From: Deinococcus sp. QL22 | GTDB lineage: Bacteria; Deinococcota; Deinococci; Deinococcales; Deinococcaceae | Direction of reading: 5' to 3' | NCBI RefSeq assembly: GCF_023370075.1 | Contig: NZ_CP097149.1 | Coordinates: 124,001 to 188,000, forward strand | Length of the DNA stretch: 64,000 bases | Part shown: positions 48,504 through 56,609 of the stretch, piece after piece | Position numbering within the stretch: the stretch's first letter is position 1 | Layout of the letters: the number at the start of each line of letters is the position of its first letter | Notes under the pieces: model-generated | What the model saw: the letters and a program-made list of their open reading frames with translations, nothing else | The model's database searches: none | What the model was told of the DNA's origin: nothing | Position numbers and translations under genes: made by a program

Positions 48504-48825
48504 AACGGCCGACTCCTTCTCATTCTCCAGCCGCCCGTACCCTACAGAGTGCGGGCGGTTCTCTGGCAACTAACGGGGCATACGGCCCGCTGCTTCTCTA
48601 GGGCCGAGTGCGGGAACAGTATCCCGGCGTTTACGACGCCGTAGTGCTCAAGCTTCAGTTGAAGCGCCGCTGGGCTCGTGTCGCCGCAGCGCTCCAGCTT
48701 CAGATGGCCTGCTGCAGCCTTTCTCAGCAGAGCAAAGTTCGCCGAAAGGGTCGAAGGCTGCGAACTGTAGATGGCGGCGTTGAAGCGATGCCTCTACAGA
48801 GGAAGACGCAAAAGCAGGGCTGCCC
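48504..48825. other. Intergenic, no firmly supported gene
   Basis: A plus-strand frame from 48608 (REQYPGVYDAVVLKLQLKRR) is open but runs antisense into the next gene and has no ribosome site. I do not call it. Confidence 0.35.
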
Positions 48826-49446
48826 TCAAATCCAGGCGTCGTCGTCTTCAGCCACCCCGCAAGCCCCGCAGGTTCCGGTGCCGTCAGGCACGTAGTCTTC
48901 ATGGCACGTCGCGCACGTAGCAACGGGCACCATTGGGAAGTTGTGCATTGCCAGGCTATTGGCCACTTCGACGTCTTTGACGTGCTGGGGCCGGTCATCC
49001 CGGGCAGGAGCTGGCCGGGTCAGGCGCGCATGACGGTCGTCGGCGATTTTGCGCCGACGGGCATGCCTGGCGCTGTATTCCTGGATGGCGAGTTCTTTTT
49101 TGCGCTTCCGGCGCAGCACCGGATCTTTGGGCAGGGGATTACTTCTCAGCGAGCCATATTGCAGCAGCATGGCAGCAATCAGGGCCCCAACTGCAGCGAC
49201 GAGGGCTAAGAAGTTGGTCAGCCCAGAAAGTGCGGTGAGGATCAATAGTCCCGGGAATAGCCGTGCCCGCATCTTGGGCGCCACGGCCCAGATACCGGTA
49301 GACAGCAGGCACATGGCGACCAGCGTACCGGGAACTTTCAGTGTCGGGACAGTGCTGAGCAGCAGCAGGCTGAGGCCGGTGCCCAGCAGAATTGCAAGAG
49401 GGCGGTGGCGTGTTGTGCCCAATGCAGCGGTGTTGAGAAGAGCCAT
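48826..49446 (-). CDS. Membrane protein with C-terminal zinc-ribbon motif
   Basis: The protein of about 206 residues has four hydrophobic segments in its first half (LAILLGTGLSLLLLSTVP, VAMCLLSTGIWAVA, LFPGLLILTALSGLTNFLA, VAAVGALIAAMLLQYG). A basic linker follows (RRKRKKELAIQEYSARHARR), then two CxxC pairs (CATCHEDYVPDGTGTCGACG) that would bind zinc, and an acidic end. I take the ATG at 49446; the frame extends to 49524 with no better support. The function is unknown. Confidence 0.65.
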   Translation of the reverse strand: MALLNTAALGTTRHRPLAILLGTGLSLLLLSTVPTLKVPGTLVAMCLLSTGIWAVAPKMRARLFPGLLILTALSGLTNFLALVAAVGALIAAMLLQYGSLRSNPLPKDPVLRRKRKKELAIQEYSARHARRRKIADDRHARLTRPAPARDDRPQHVKDVEVANSLAMHNFPMVPVATCATCHEDYVPDGTGTCGACGVAEDDDAWI

Positions 49447-49605
49447 TCCCAACCCCCTGGATGCCAGAGACCCAGATGTACCGGATGTCTGTTCTACCGA
49501 ACGCGTCTGAACACAAAGAACCACGGAAGCGGGAGAAGCCGCCCCGAATTGTCATCCGCTGCCGTCGCAGGTTGGGTAGACCCACTGACGCTGCTTGTGG
49601 TGGGT

Positions 49606-50385
49606 TCACTGATCATGATCAGTTGACGGTCTTTCAGCCTGAACACCATGGGTCCAGTCCCCACCGTGGGTCTGGCGAGTCGGGAAGCGCAGGAAGTCAT
49701 CCCTTCCTGTGCTTCCCGAGGGCTGGTGTGTGCCTCTGGCCCGGGCCTTTCTCGACCACCCCCGCGTCCGCGTCCTGGGAAGGGGCCACAGGTACCTCCG
49801 GCCCTCGGGGGGGGCGCTGATGAACGGAACCTGCGGTTCGTGGGAGTGCGGCCAGTAGAGCGGCTGGCAGATTCGCTTCAGGGCCGAGCCACCCGCCACA
49901 GACCTGCTCCAGATCCGGGGCACCTTGACTCTGGTCTCCAGGCGACGGCGCTTGCGAGCAGGTGGTTCAGCGCAGCGCAGCAAGGAGGCCAGGACAAAGG
50001 AGCTGCTAGTCATGCTGGCGAGCCTGCACAGTTCGTCTGATCCGGAGGACGGAATGACGACGTACGCCAGTGAGGAGACCACCACCCAGCTCCAGCCGGC
50101 GACAATGCTGATCGGTATCGGGAGGGCGATTCGGTGCTCAAGGCTCCGCCCGGTCCAGCAGGCCACGATGCACAGCAGCGTGAGTCCGGCGGCCTGCGCC
50201 ATAGTCCAGTGAATCAGGCCAGCGATCAGAATCACGGCGATGTCCTGGAGGGTAAAGACGGCCGCGACCATCCCCTGCATGCGCCATTGGGGCAGGAGCT
50301 TGAGAATGCGGTGCAAGACGTCGCGTGGGTCCCACCAGGGCACGTGGTCGCTGTGCCCGGGATCCCTGGGGAACAGGCCTTTCAA
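49606..50385 (-). CDS. Membrane protein, unknown function
   Basis: The first 140 residues hold four hydrophobic segments (AAVFTLQDIAVILIAGLIHW, AAGLTLLCIVACWTG, LPIPISIVAGWSWVVVSSLA, SMTSSSFVLASLL). The remaining 110 residues are basic, proline- and tryptophan-rich and look less constrained, so the original stop may have been lost by a frameshift. Its ATG overlaps the stop of the small gene upstream by 4 nt, indicating an operon. Confidence 0.55.
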   Translation of the reverse strand: MKGLFPRDPGHSDHVPWWDPRDVLHRILKLLPQWRMQGMVAAVFTLQDIAVILIAGLIHWTMAQAAGLTLLCIVACWTGRSLEHRIALPIPISIVAGWSWVVVSSLAYVVIPSSGSDELCRLASMTSSSFVLASLLRCAEPPARKRRRLETRVKVPRIWSRSVAGGSALKRICQPLYWPHSHEPQVPFISAPPEGRRYLWPLPRTRTRGWSRKARARGTHQPSGSTGRDDFLRFPTRQTHGGDWTHGVQAERPSTDHDQ

Positions 50386-50585
50386 AGCATGCTCTCCTCT
50401 ACCTCGTCTGCAGAGACTGAATCGGCCAATAGATCAAGGTGAAGCGCGAAGAAAGGCAGGCCCTGCATGGCCCCCAGGGCCTGCCCGGTCACCTGCCTCT
50501 GCATCCGCCAGCCCGGATACTGGCGCCGCAGCAGGTCAGCCACGTAGGATTTATAGACCCAGTTCATGTCGAACAGCTGCCCCAC
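50382..50585 (-). CDS. Small protein co-transcribed with a membrane protein
   Basis: This frame of up to 67 residues (NWVYKSYVADLLRRQYPGWR, GLPFFALHLDLLADSV) has good codon use and overlaps the next gene by ATGA. Either a GTG at 50585 with AGGAGG about 12 nt upstream or an ATG at 50567 could be the start. No domain is recognised. Confidence 0.5.
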   Translation of the reverse strand: MGQLFDMNWVYKSYVADLLRRQYPGWRMQRQVTGQALGAMQGLPFFALHLDLLADSVSADEVEESML

Positions 50586-50628
50586 CCCACACCACGTCCT
50601 CCTATGAAGACCCTACAGGAGAAGGAAC

Positions 50629-50652
50629 GGCGCACACCTCCGCGTGTGCGCC
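50629..50652 (-). terminator. Hairpin after the exported protein gene at 50694
   Basis: GGCGCACAC and GTGTGCGCC pair around a 6-nt loop 41 nt after the stop; the minus strand continues GTTCCTTCTCC. It could act as a terminator with a weak T-rich tail. Confidence 0.5.
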
Positions 50653-50693
50653 GGCCTAAGCCACTCAAAGAGGATTGAAGGCAGGACTTCCTA

Positions 50694-51236
50694 TCAGCGG
50701 CGCGGCGTTAGCGTGGCGGTGCAGGTCATGGTGCCACCTGCGCCAGGCTTGCAGTTGGTCATGACAGCGTTGTAGGCGCTGGTGCTGACGGGTGCTGGAG
50801 TCACAACAGGCGCAGGGGCAGCGCCACGCACGGCGATGTTGTCGAAGCGCACGTTGCCCCTATCGAGGATGAGAGCTCTGATGCTCGAGGTCCCAACCGG
50901 CAGTCCGGTCACCACCGTAAGCTTCACCGGGATGCTCTTGAACACGTTGCCTCCGACGCCGAAGATGGTATTCCCACTGTTGATGGGTTTTCCCGCATAG
51001 ATAAAGTCCGCGGGCTTCGTCTGGGTGCCGCTGGTGGAAAAGACCGTCGTCTCGTTGAAATATTTCTCCATCTGGTTCGCCGACGTCAGGGTGAACGTCA
51101 CGTCGCACAGCACTTGCTTGTTCTGCACGTAGCACCCGAACAGCTGGTACTGGCCCTCCTCCGTCTGAACCGTCTGAGCGCTTGCCATACCCGAGAATCC
51201 GAGTGCCACTGCCATGCATATCCATATTCTTCTCAT
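50694..51236 (-). CDS. Exported four-cysteine protein, copy A
   Basis: The 180-residue product has a signal peptide (IWICMAVALGFSGMASA). The mature protein has cysteines in LFGCYVQNKQVLCDVTF near the start and in NCKPGAGGTMTCTATLTPRR at the end. A beta-rich middle ends in GNVRFDNIAVRGA, then a Pro/Ala linker leads to the C-terminal tail. The Cys spacing, linker and tail match the protein at 53487-54071, so the two are paralogs. The start is leaderless (TAGGCT 9 nt upstream). Paired 8-bp repeats lie 11 nt upstream of the -10 box. It diverges from the SARP-like regulator gene, its probable controller. Confidence 0.75.
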   Translation of the reverse strand: MRRIWICMAVALGFSGMASAQTVQTEEGQYQLFGCYVQNKQVLCDVTFTLTSANQMEKYFNETTVFSTSGTQTKPADFIYAGKPINSGNTIFGVGGNVFKSIPVKLTVVTGLPVGTSSIRALILDRGNVRFDNIAVRGAAPAPVVTPAPVSTSAYNAVMTNCKPGAGGTMTCTATLTPRR

Positions 51237-51296
51237 GTCTGCCCAAGCCTAAGCAGATGCAGGGGAAGAATACGGGAAGAACCGATAGCCTGACCT
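51237..51296. promoter_or_regulatory. Divergent promoters with 11-bp-period direct repeats
   Basis: GGGAAGAA occurs at 51263-51270 and 51274-51281, exactly 11 bp apart. On the minus side the near repeat is 11 nt from the -10 box TAGGCT (51251-51246) of the exported gene. On the plus side TAGCCT (51286-51291) is the -10 box of the regulator, 5 nt before its ATG, and the far repeat occupies its -35 position. The same paired repeat with the same 11-nt gap recurs at 54084-54113. Confidence 0.75.
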
Positions 51297-53414
51297 ATGC
51301 CCATCAGCCAAGCCGACGCCGAGGCCACACTCGCGCAGTTGCCTCCCCTATTGCTTGGAGCGTTACTTCCCCTCGCTCTGGAAGAGACATGGCACCCTGT
51401 CCGTTCCCTGGCACTTGCGCCTGACCTGCCAGACGGTTGGTGGAATGCTGTAGTTGACCACCTGCCCCTTGTGCCCGCGGATGACAACACCGCTCAGGTG
51501 CCCTCAGCGCTTAGAGAAGCACTCGCCCGTCGACTGAGCACCGAGCGTCCCAGGCTCTACCGCGACCTCATCATCCGGCAGAGTGAGGAGGCCATGCGAA
51601 CAGGTGACATCCAACATGCCCTGATCCTCCGTCACGACATCGGCGAAGGAAAGGAAGCGTGCCAGCAACTGGAAGCCTGGATGAATCAAGCAGTTCGTGC
51701 TGGGTCGTATAAGTTGGTTCAGGCCACCTTTGAGGCACTGCCCACCCACCTGACCAACGCAAGGACGACAGCCGCTTACTGGACTGCCGTCATTGCAGAT
51801 ACGAACCGTGAACGGGCAAGAACGGCGCGCCAGGAAGCTCACCACGCCTATGACGGCGGTGAGCGTAATCCGAGATTGATGTACGCGCTAAGTTACGCTC
51901 TCCAGTTGGATGGGCAGTATGACCCAGCACTTCATTTTGTGGATGAAGCCTTGATGGCAGGAACCAGCGGCAGAGATACCCTGCAACTGCTTCAGATGCG
52001 TGGCATGCTACTCAGCTATCTGCAACGTCTGGATGAACACCTGGAAACCTCACTCCAGCTGCTGACAGAAGCACAGGGCCAGGGTGACCTGTACTTCACG
52101 GCGATTGCCCACATGACCGTGGGCTACGCACGAGAAGACATGGGAAATCTAGGCCTGGCAGAGGACCATTACCACAAGGCCATCGCCCTCTATACACGCA
52201 TCTCGCAGTGGCATCAACTCGCGACGCTGCTCAATAACTATGCCCAGTCCCTCGCCGCAGCGGGCCGGCCTGCCGAAGCGATGTACCGTCTGGACGAAGC
52301 CACGAGGTTGCCCACACTGGTTCTGAGGCACCGTGCCTGGTTCGCCTTTACCGCCGCAATCATCCACCATCAGTACGGCATGCACGCCGAAGCACTGGCG
52401 TCTACCCGGCGTGCCGCAGAACTGCTCCATGAAGCTCACCTCGGTGGAGACGCGATCAAGGTTCTCCTCCTTGAAGCTGAGCGCCTGGTGCTCAATGGGG
52501 AACAAGCGCTCGCAGAACTGAGATACCGGGAGGCCAGAACGCTGTCATCAGACAGCCCGACGGACATCGCTCAACTGGACTTTACTGCGGGGGTCCTGGC
52601 GTATGGTAAGCAGGCCTGGCAGGAAGCTGAGACATACTTCCTCAGGGCCTGTTCAGACGATGTCACCAGGTGGGACCGGGCGCGCAGTCACCTCTACCTG
52701 ATCGCCATCAACCTGCAATGTGGAGGCCACCCTGATGTCCTGGCGTTGGAGCAGAGTCTGGCAGCCCTGGGGACAGATGCACCGTTCCTCACCGATGCGC
52801 CACTCCTGCGTAAGACGCTGACCTGGCTTGGAGAACAGCCCGGATGGCACGACCGGCTGAGCCACATTTTCAAGGGGGCTGCTCGCGCGGCTACAGTGCC
52901 TCTCCGGCTCGAGTTATTCGGCCCAATAGAGATCTACAGCAAAGCCGAGCCACTTCACTTCCCGCTTCGCCGATCTGCAGAACTGCTGGTCTTCCTGGCC
53001 TTGAATGGGTCATCAAGCAGACAACAGATTCTGGCGGCCTTGTGGGAAGGCGAACTCGACAGCAAGACTGTGGATCACTTCAAGAAGGTGCTGAGAGGCG
53101 TACGTGACACATTGCATCCGCTTCTGCCAGAGGGCACCGATCCAGTCGTGGTGGCGTCCAGACAGTACACCCTTAACCCCCTGCTTGATATCTCGACAGC
53201 CTGGCTTCCAGGTGACCTCTTCCCCGCACCCTGGGTTCGGCTCAGCGGTTCAATCAACGTGCGGGGCGACTTTGCGGCTGACGCTCAAGGGCCCTGGGCA
53301 GATGACGTGAGGATGGGGCTGCACGACCGGCTCCTGAACCATCTGCATGCTCGGGAACGAGAAGGAGATCCGACCGTAGGACAGGCGCTGAAAGTTGTAC
53401 AGGGCCTGATGTGA
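51297..53414 (+). CDS. TPR regulator with C-terminal OmpR/SARP-like winged helix
   Basis: The 705-residue cytosolic protein has an N-terminal helical region (1-160). TPR-type repeats follow (about 180-460, for example AEDHYHKAIALYTRISQWHQ and EALASTRRAAELLHEA). The C-terminal DNA-binding domain is LRLELFGPIEIYSKAEPLHF then RRSAELLVFLALNGSSSRQQ and ILAALWEGELDSKTVDHFKK (about 545-620). That domain has the order beta strands, RRxxxLLxxLAL helix, xxxLLxALW and recognition helix seen in SARP/BTAD activators. No ATPase domain is present. The start is leaderless. It is flanked by two paralogous exported genes with shared operator-like repeats, which suggests it controls both and itself. Confidence 0.82.
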   Translation: MPISQADAEATLAQLPPLLLGALLPLALEETWHPVRSLALAPDLPDGWWNAVVDHLPLVPADDNTAQVPSALREALARRLSTERPRLYRDLIIRQSEEAMRTGDIQHALILRHDIGEGKEACQQLEAWMNQAVRAGSYKLVQATFEALPTHLTNARTTAAYWTAVIADTNRERARTARQEAHHAYDGGERNPRLMYALSYALQLDGQYDPALHFVDEALMAGTSGRDTLQLLQMRGMLLSYLQRLDEHLETSLQLLTEAQGQGDLYFTAIAHMTVGYAREDMGNLGLAEDHYHKAIALYTRISQWHQLATLLNNYAQSLAAAGRPAEAMYRLDEATRLPTLVLRHRAWFAFTAAIIHHQYGMHAEALASTRRAAELLHEAHLGGDAIKVLLLEAERLVLNGEQALAELRYREARTLSSDSPTDIAQLDFTAGVLAYGKQAWQEAETYFLRACSDDVTRWDRARSHLYLIAINLQCGGHPDVLALEQSLAALGTDAPFLTDAPLLRKTLTWLGEQPGWHDRLSHIFKGAARAATVPLRLELFGPIEIYSKAEPLHFPLRRSAELLVFLALNGSSSRQQILAALWEGELDSKTVDHFKKVLRGVRDTLHPLLPEGTDPVVVASRQYTLNPLLDISTAWLPGDLFPAPWVRLSGSINVRGDFAADAQGPWADDVRMGLHDRLLNHLHAREREGDPTVGQALKVVQGLM

Positions 53415-53486
53415 TTCACAGGCCCTGAAGAAGGAACCGTGCTCAACGGAACTCCCACATCGTCATGTCATCGCGCTCCAGCTGAT

Positions 53487-54071
53487 TTAGCGGCTCGGAG
53501 TGACGGTGCTGCTACAGGTATAGGCCCCGGATACCGTGGCCTTGCAATTCGCGAAGCTCACTGTGAAGGCCTTGCCTCCTATCACCGCCTGGGTGCTGGG
53601 GAACTTCATCGGGGTCACGGGCGGCACTGGGCTTTCAGCTGTGGCGGGCTGAACGGGAACATCTGACAAGTAACCTGTGCCGATGTAGAAGCGCGCGACC
53701 GAGTTATCTGTGTAACCTTTGAAGACGAAGGTGGCGAGGACAGGAACACCCCTATAGAAGGAGAAATAGTTCCACGTGCGCTGGCTGTTGTCCAGTTGCA
53801 GGTCACCAACGGTCGTCCTTACCGGGTATATCTCCTTGCCTGTTGGGCTGACCAGTCTCGCAATTTGATAGCTGACTTGTGACTTGGTGTAGTCGTATCT
53901 TTCAGCGTAGCTCAAGTTAATTGAGCAGCTCACTGTAGTGGGATCCAGCCTCTTGCAACCCTTGAACGTGCCCGAAAAGTCATCGTTCACAATTGAAAAG
54001 TCCCAAGTCTGTGCGGATGCTCCATTCGCACCAAGAACTATTGCCGCTGCCATCGCTATTAGCTTCCTCAT
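53487..54071 (-). CDS. Exported four-cysteine protein, copy B
   Basis: This 194-residue paralog of the protein at 50694-51236 has a signal peptide (LIAMAAAIVLGANGASA). FKGCKRLDPTTVSCSINLSY follows near the mature start, then a beta-rich middle (VPVLATFVFKGYTDNSVARF), a Pro-rich linker and the C-terminal NCKATVSGAYTCSSTVTPSR. The four cysteines fall at the same relative places as in copy A. The start is leaderless: TAGCTT is 6 nt before the ATG. The paired GGGAAGAA repeats are 11 nt further up. It converges with the regulator gene. Confidence 0.75.
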   Translation of the reverse strand: MRKLIAMAAAIVLGANGASAQTWDFSIVNDDFSGTFKGCKRLDPTTVSCSINLSYAERYDYTKSQVSYQIARLVSPTGKEIYPVRTTVGDLQLDNSQRTWNYFSFYRGVPVLATFVFKGYTDNSVARFYIGTGYLSDVPVQPATAESPVPPVTPMKFPSTQAVIGGKAFTVSFANCKATVSGAYTCSSTVTPSR

Positions 54072-54077
54072 GGCTTC

Positions 54078-54113
54078 AAGCTATAGATGCACAGGGGAAG
54101 AATAGGGGAAGAA
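54078..54113 (-). promoter_or_regulatory. Promoter and direct repeats of exported gene copy B
   Basis: On the minus strand TTCTTCCC occurs at 54113-54106 and 54102-54095 (11-bp period), then 11 nt, then the -10 box TAGCTT (54083-54078), then 6 nt and the ATG. The geometry equals that of copy A. Confidence 0.75.
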
Positions 54114-54115
54114 GG

Positions 54116-54480
54116 GTCGCCAACAGCTGATCCAGGCCTGCCGCCGCGCCGACGTCTCCGGGGAGAAGGTGGGGGTGGGACTGCTCGACCTCGACCGCTT
54201 CAAATTGATCAACGACACCTTCGGTCACCCCGCTGGTGACGAGCTGCTCAGGGAGGTGGCCCGCCGGGCTTCTTTTCCTGCTGTGGCTGCTCTTCGAGCC
54301 TTTCCAGACGCTGCAGCCAGACGTGCGCAGAACCCTCAAGCTGATTCCTGTGCTTTCTGACGTTCTGAAGTTCACGTGGTTGCACTACCCGTTGATGACT
54401 GTGCTTGCCGCCCGGTTCATGGCAGGTCACGCCCAACAGCAGCGTGTGGCGTCTATCCCCGGGAGCTGGGGCTCCTAGCC
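54116..54480 (+). pseudogene. GGDEF fragment joined to a membrane-protein fragment
   Basis: From 54116 the plus strand encodes QLIQACRRADVSGEKVGVGL then LDLDRFKLINDTFGHPAGDE and LLREVARR, the first third of a diguanylate-cyclase GGDEF domain. The GGDEF loop itself is missing. At about 54268 the sequence switches in another frame to LLFLLWLLFEPFQTLQPDVR and FTWLHYPLMTVLAARFMAG, part of a membrane-sensor region. No start codon with support exists. This looks like the scar of a deletion or recombination between parts of a former sensor gene. Confidence 0.6.
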
Positions 54481-54796
54481 AGCACTGGCCCTGCTGGGCG
54501 TCGCCTTTCTGACCGCCGGACCACTTCGTCCCGGCTGATGCAATCAGTGGAAGGTTGTCCCTCTGAGTTCAGGCCATTCGACCTGCCCAGGGGCTCCTCA
54601 GAACCGGGTGAGGGCCGCCGGGTCGCGTGAGCTCGATTTGGGCAACCTGCGCGGGGGACGCGCCCACACTTCAGTCGGGGCGGTGATTCAGGAGCGAGCG
54701 TACATCTGATCTGGCTAGTTAGTTGAGTTCAGCAGAGATGAGCAGGCGGTGTAGCTGATAATCCCAGGAAGAGGCACCGTTGAATCCCAGACGCAC
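54481..54796. other. Intergenic, no supported gene
   Basis: A few hydrophobic codons after the membrane fragment (PALALLGVAFLTAG near 54480-54525) may belong to the same decayed gene. Otherwise I see nothing. Confidence 0.4.
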
Positions 54797-55750
54797 TCAT
54801 CTGGCGTGATAATGCTGATGCCATGCGAAGTAATTCTTGTTGCCTTCAGTGTAGGCGGCGCATTGAACATCCAGTACTTCCTCGACCTTCGGTATCCTGA
54901 GTGTCGATTTCAGCTTCGAACCCTTCCTGATTATTCCGTCACGATCCACGATGATTAACCCCCTTTCAAAGAGCGCGTCACATCCAAGCGCACACATGAG
55001 TGCTCCAACATTGCTGTAGTCCTCACGCTCTCCAGTTGTGCACTGGCTGCGTTTCTTGATGTGAGCCGCAACGAGCAGGGTGTCAGGAAGAAAGGTTCCA
55101 CAAATGCAGCAGGGTCCCATCGTCTTGCCTTTGAGTAACACTTTCTTCAAGTGACGCTGTTCTTTGTTCGACCGGGCGAGCACCTCTCTTAAAATATTCA
55201 TAGACTCAGGAGGGGTTCCCTCGAAGCAAAGATCATCAGCATCGAGGAGTTCAGACGAGGCTGTGTCTGTGTCAGACGGTGAATCTTCCAGCCTTACCCC
55301 CCCATTGAGCAACGTGACCAGGGAGTCTTCCGAAAAAGCTCCAGAAAGCTCAATCCGGATTCTCCTGGTCCGGTTCCCCGGCCCCCTGGCCATCGGTGCG
55401 CGCCCCACGCCTGCCATTCGGGAGGTGAGGAGGTGGTGGATGCGGGCAACCGCCTCGTCTGTGGGGCCATCGATCATCTCCGCGGGGCCAAGGATCTGAC
55501 GCTCCCTGAGCTCCAGCCGCTGCACCTCTTTGCTGTCAACCCAGACTCCCAGGATCGCAGCATCTGCAGTCAAGATCCGCTGAAGGAGAATCTCAAGCCC
55601 CATTGTGTACTGAGTGTTCCTGGCATTCTTGCCGATCGTGCCGCCTCGACTGTAGAAGATCACGGACGTACCCTTGACCTCATAACGAGCGTCGATGGGA
55701 ACCAGACTGGAGCCGAGTACCTGATAGACCTGAGCCATTGATACCTTCAT
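54797..55750 (-). CDS. HNH endonuclease family protein
   Basis: The 317-residue protein has an N-terminal part of unknown type (1-200), with GGTIGKNARNTQYTMGLEIL. A C-terminal HNH domain follows: CCICGTFLPDTLLVAAHIKK (zinc Cys pair and catalytic His), YSNVGALMCALGCDALFERG (Asn and second Cys) and LIIVDRDGIIRKG. This is the McrA-like HNH pattern found in restriction and other defence nucleases. It lies between a broken ADP-ribosylglycohydrolase gene and the decayed GGDEF region, upstream of the giant ATPase gene on the other strand. The start at 55750 is the first ATG with a following conserved-looking frame. Confidence 0.8.
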   Translation of the reverse strand: MKVSMAQVYQVLGSSLVPIDARYEVKGTSVIFYSRGGTIGKNARNTQYTMGLEILLQRILTADAAILGVWVDSKEVQRLELRERQILGPAEMIDGPTDEAVARIHHLLTSRMAGVGRAPMARGPGNRTRRIRIELSGAFSEDSLVTLLNGGVRLEDSPSDTDTASSELLDADDLCFEGTPPESMNILREVLARSNKEQRHLKKVLLKGKTMGPCCICGTFLPDTLLVAAHIKKRSQCTTGEREDYSNVGALMCALGCDALFERGLIIVDRDGIIRKGSKLKSTLRIPKVEEVLDVQCAAYTEGNKNYFAWHQHYHAR

Positions 55751-56345
55751 CGTAAGTTGGAATCAAGGGTTCAAGCTGAGAAGGCCGGAGACGAAGGTTT
55801 GCCTCAGGAAAGGAAGGAGCGCTGAAGTGTTCTGGCAGAGGCTCGCGGGCCTGAAGAAGCGCAGTGAGCAGCGTCCGTGGTGCCCTGAGATGAACGATGC
55901 TGCCTAACATGGCGCAAATGGTGTCACGGTCTCCTCCACCACTGACTGCTGTCCACAGCCCTTCTTCAACGTTGTTCAGGTGCCTGCTGGTGCACCACAG
56001 GGCAAAGGGCACCGTGTCGTGAGCAGAGGGCTGGAAGCTGTTGTCCAAGATTGAAACCGCGAAGGCGATGGCGCTCTGGGGCAGGCCTCTGGCGCGCCGA
56101 ATCTTGCTGGCCACTTCGCTGCGAGGAACCCGGCGCTGCGTCAGATCGAGGGAGAAAGGTGCTGGTGTTCCTCGGCACCCCAGCCGCCCGGGGCGGCACC
56201 GACAGCCACAGCTTCAGGGTGGGTGTGGGTGATCAGACTGGACAGGCGTGCCTGTTCCACCACCCGCTCAAAATCCGGGGCAAAATACACCTCTGATCGG
56301 CGCATCCTCCAGAGTAAATTGGCGAATACGAGCCTGGCCACAGGG
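55751..56345 (-). pseudogene. ADP-ribosylglycohydrolase, truncated and frameshifted
   Basis: Minus-strand frame 1 (about 56345-56180) encodes ARLVFANLLWRMRRSEVYFA and RLSSLITHTHPEAVAVGAA, the central THxHPEA part of the family. After a one-base shift near 56190 the next frame gives RSEVASKIRRARGLPQSAIA, FAVSILDNSF and VSGGGDRDTICAMLGSIVHL, with the metal-binding GGDxDT motif. The N-terminal third with the first metal motif is missing. So this enzyme, which removes ADP-ribose from targets, is no longer made. Its end runs into the HNH gene. Confidence 0.7.
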
Positions 56346-56609
56346 TGATTCAAAAGAGGAGTGCACGGCGTACCCCATGGAGCGCGCAAGCCATGGTGCC
56401 TGCTGACACTCTCCAATGGTCATCTGAATCCAGTGCTGGGAAGGTCAGAAGGGATAAGGGACTGAACCTGTCGGGTCAGCTGGTGTACACCCACCAGCGG
56501 GCCCGTCAACCATCCTCACATTCGCCTCACTCTGGCCAGGGGCCGTCCTATAGTGAACCCATCACAAGTACAGGGGCAGGGACTTCCGGGACCCACCCGG
56601 GGGGACCCT
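56346..56609 (+). promoter_or_regulatory. Promoter region of the giant ATPase gene
   Basis: TATAGT at 56549-56554 fits a -10 box; the matching -35 region is not obvious. Transcription from it would begin near 56561, leaving a leader of about 50 nt. A GTG at 56553 lies inside the -10 box and is therefore unlikely to be the start. The rest of the stretch holds no supported gene. Confidence 0.5.

Noticed and set aside
48608..48895. Plus-strand frame of 95 codons
   Set aside because: No ribosome site; the second half is antisense to the zinc-ribbon membrane protein gene.
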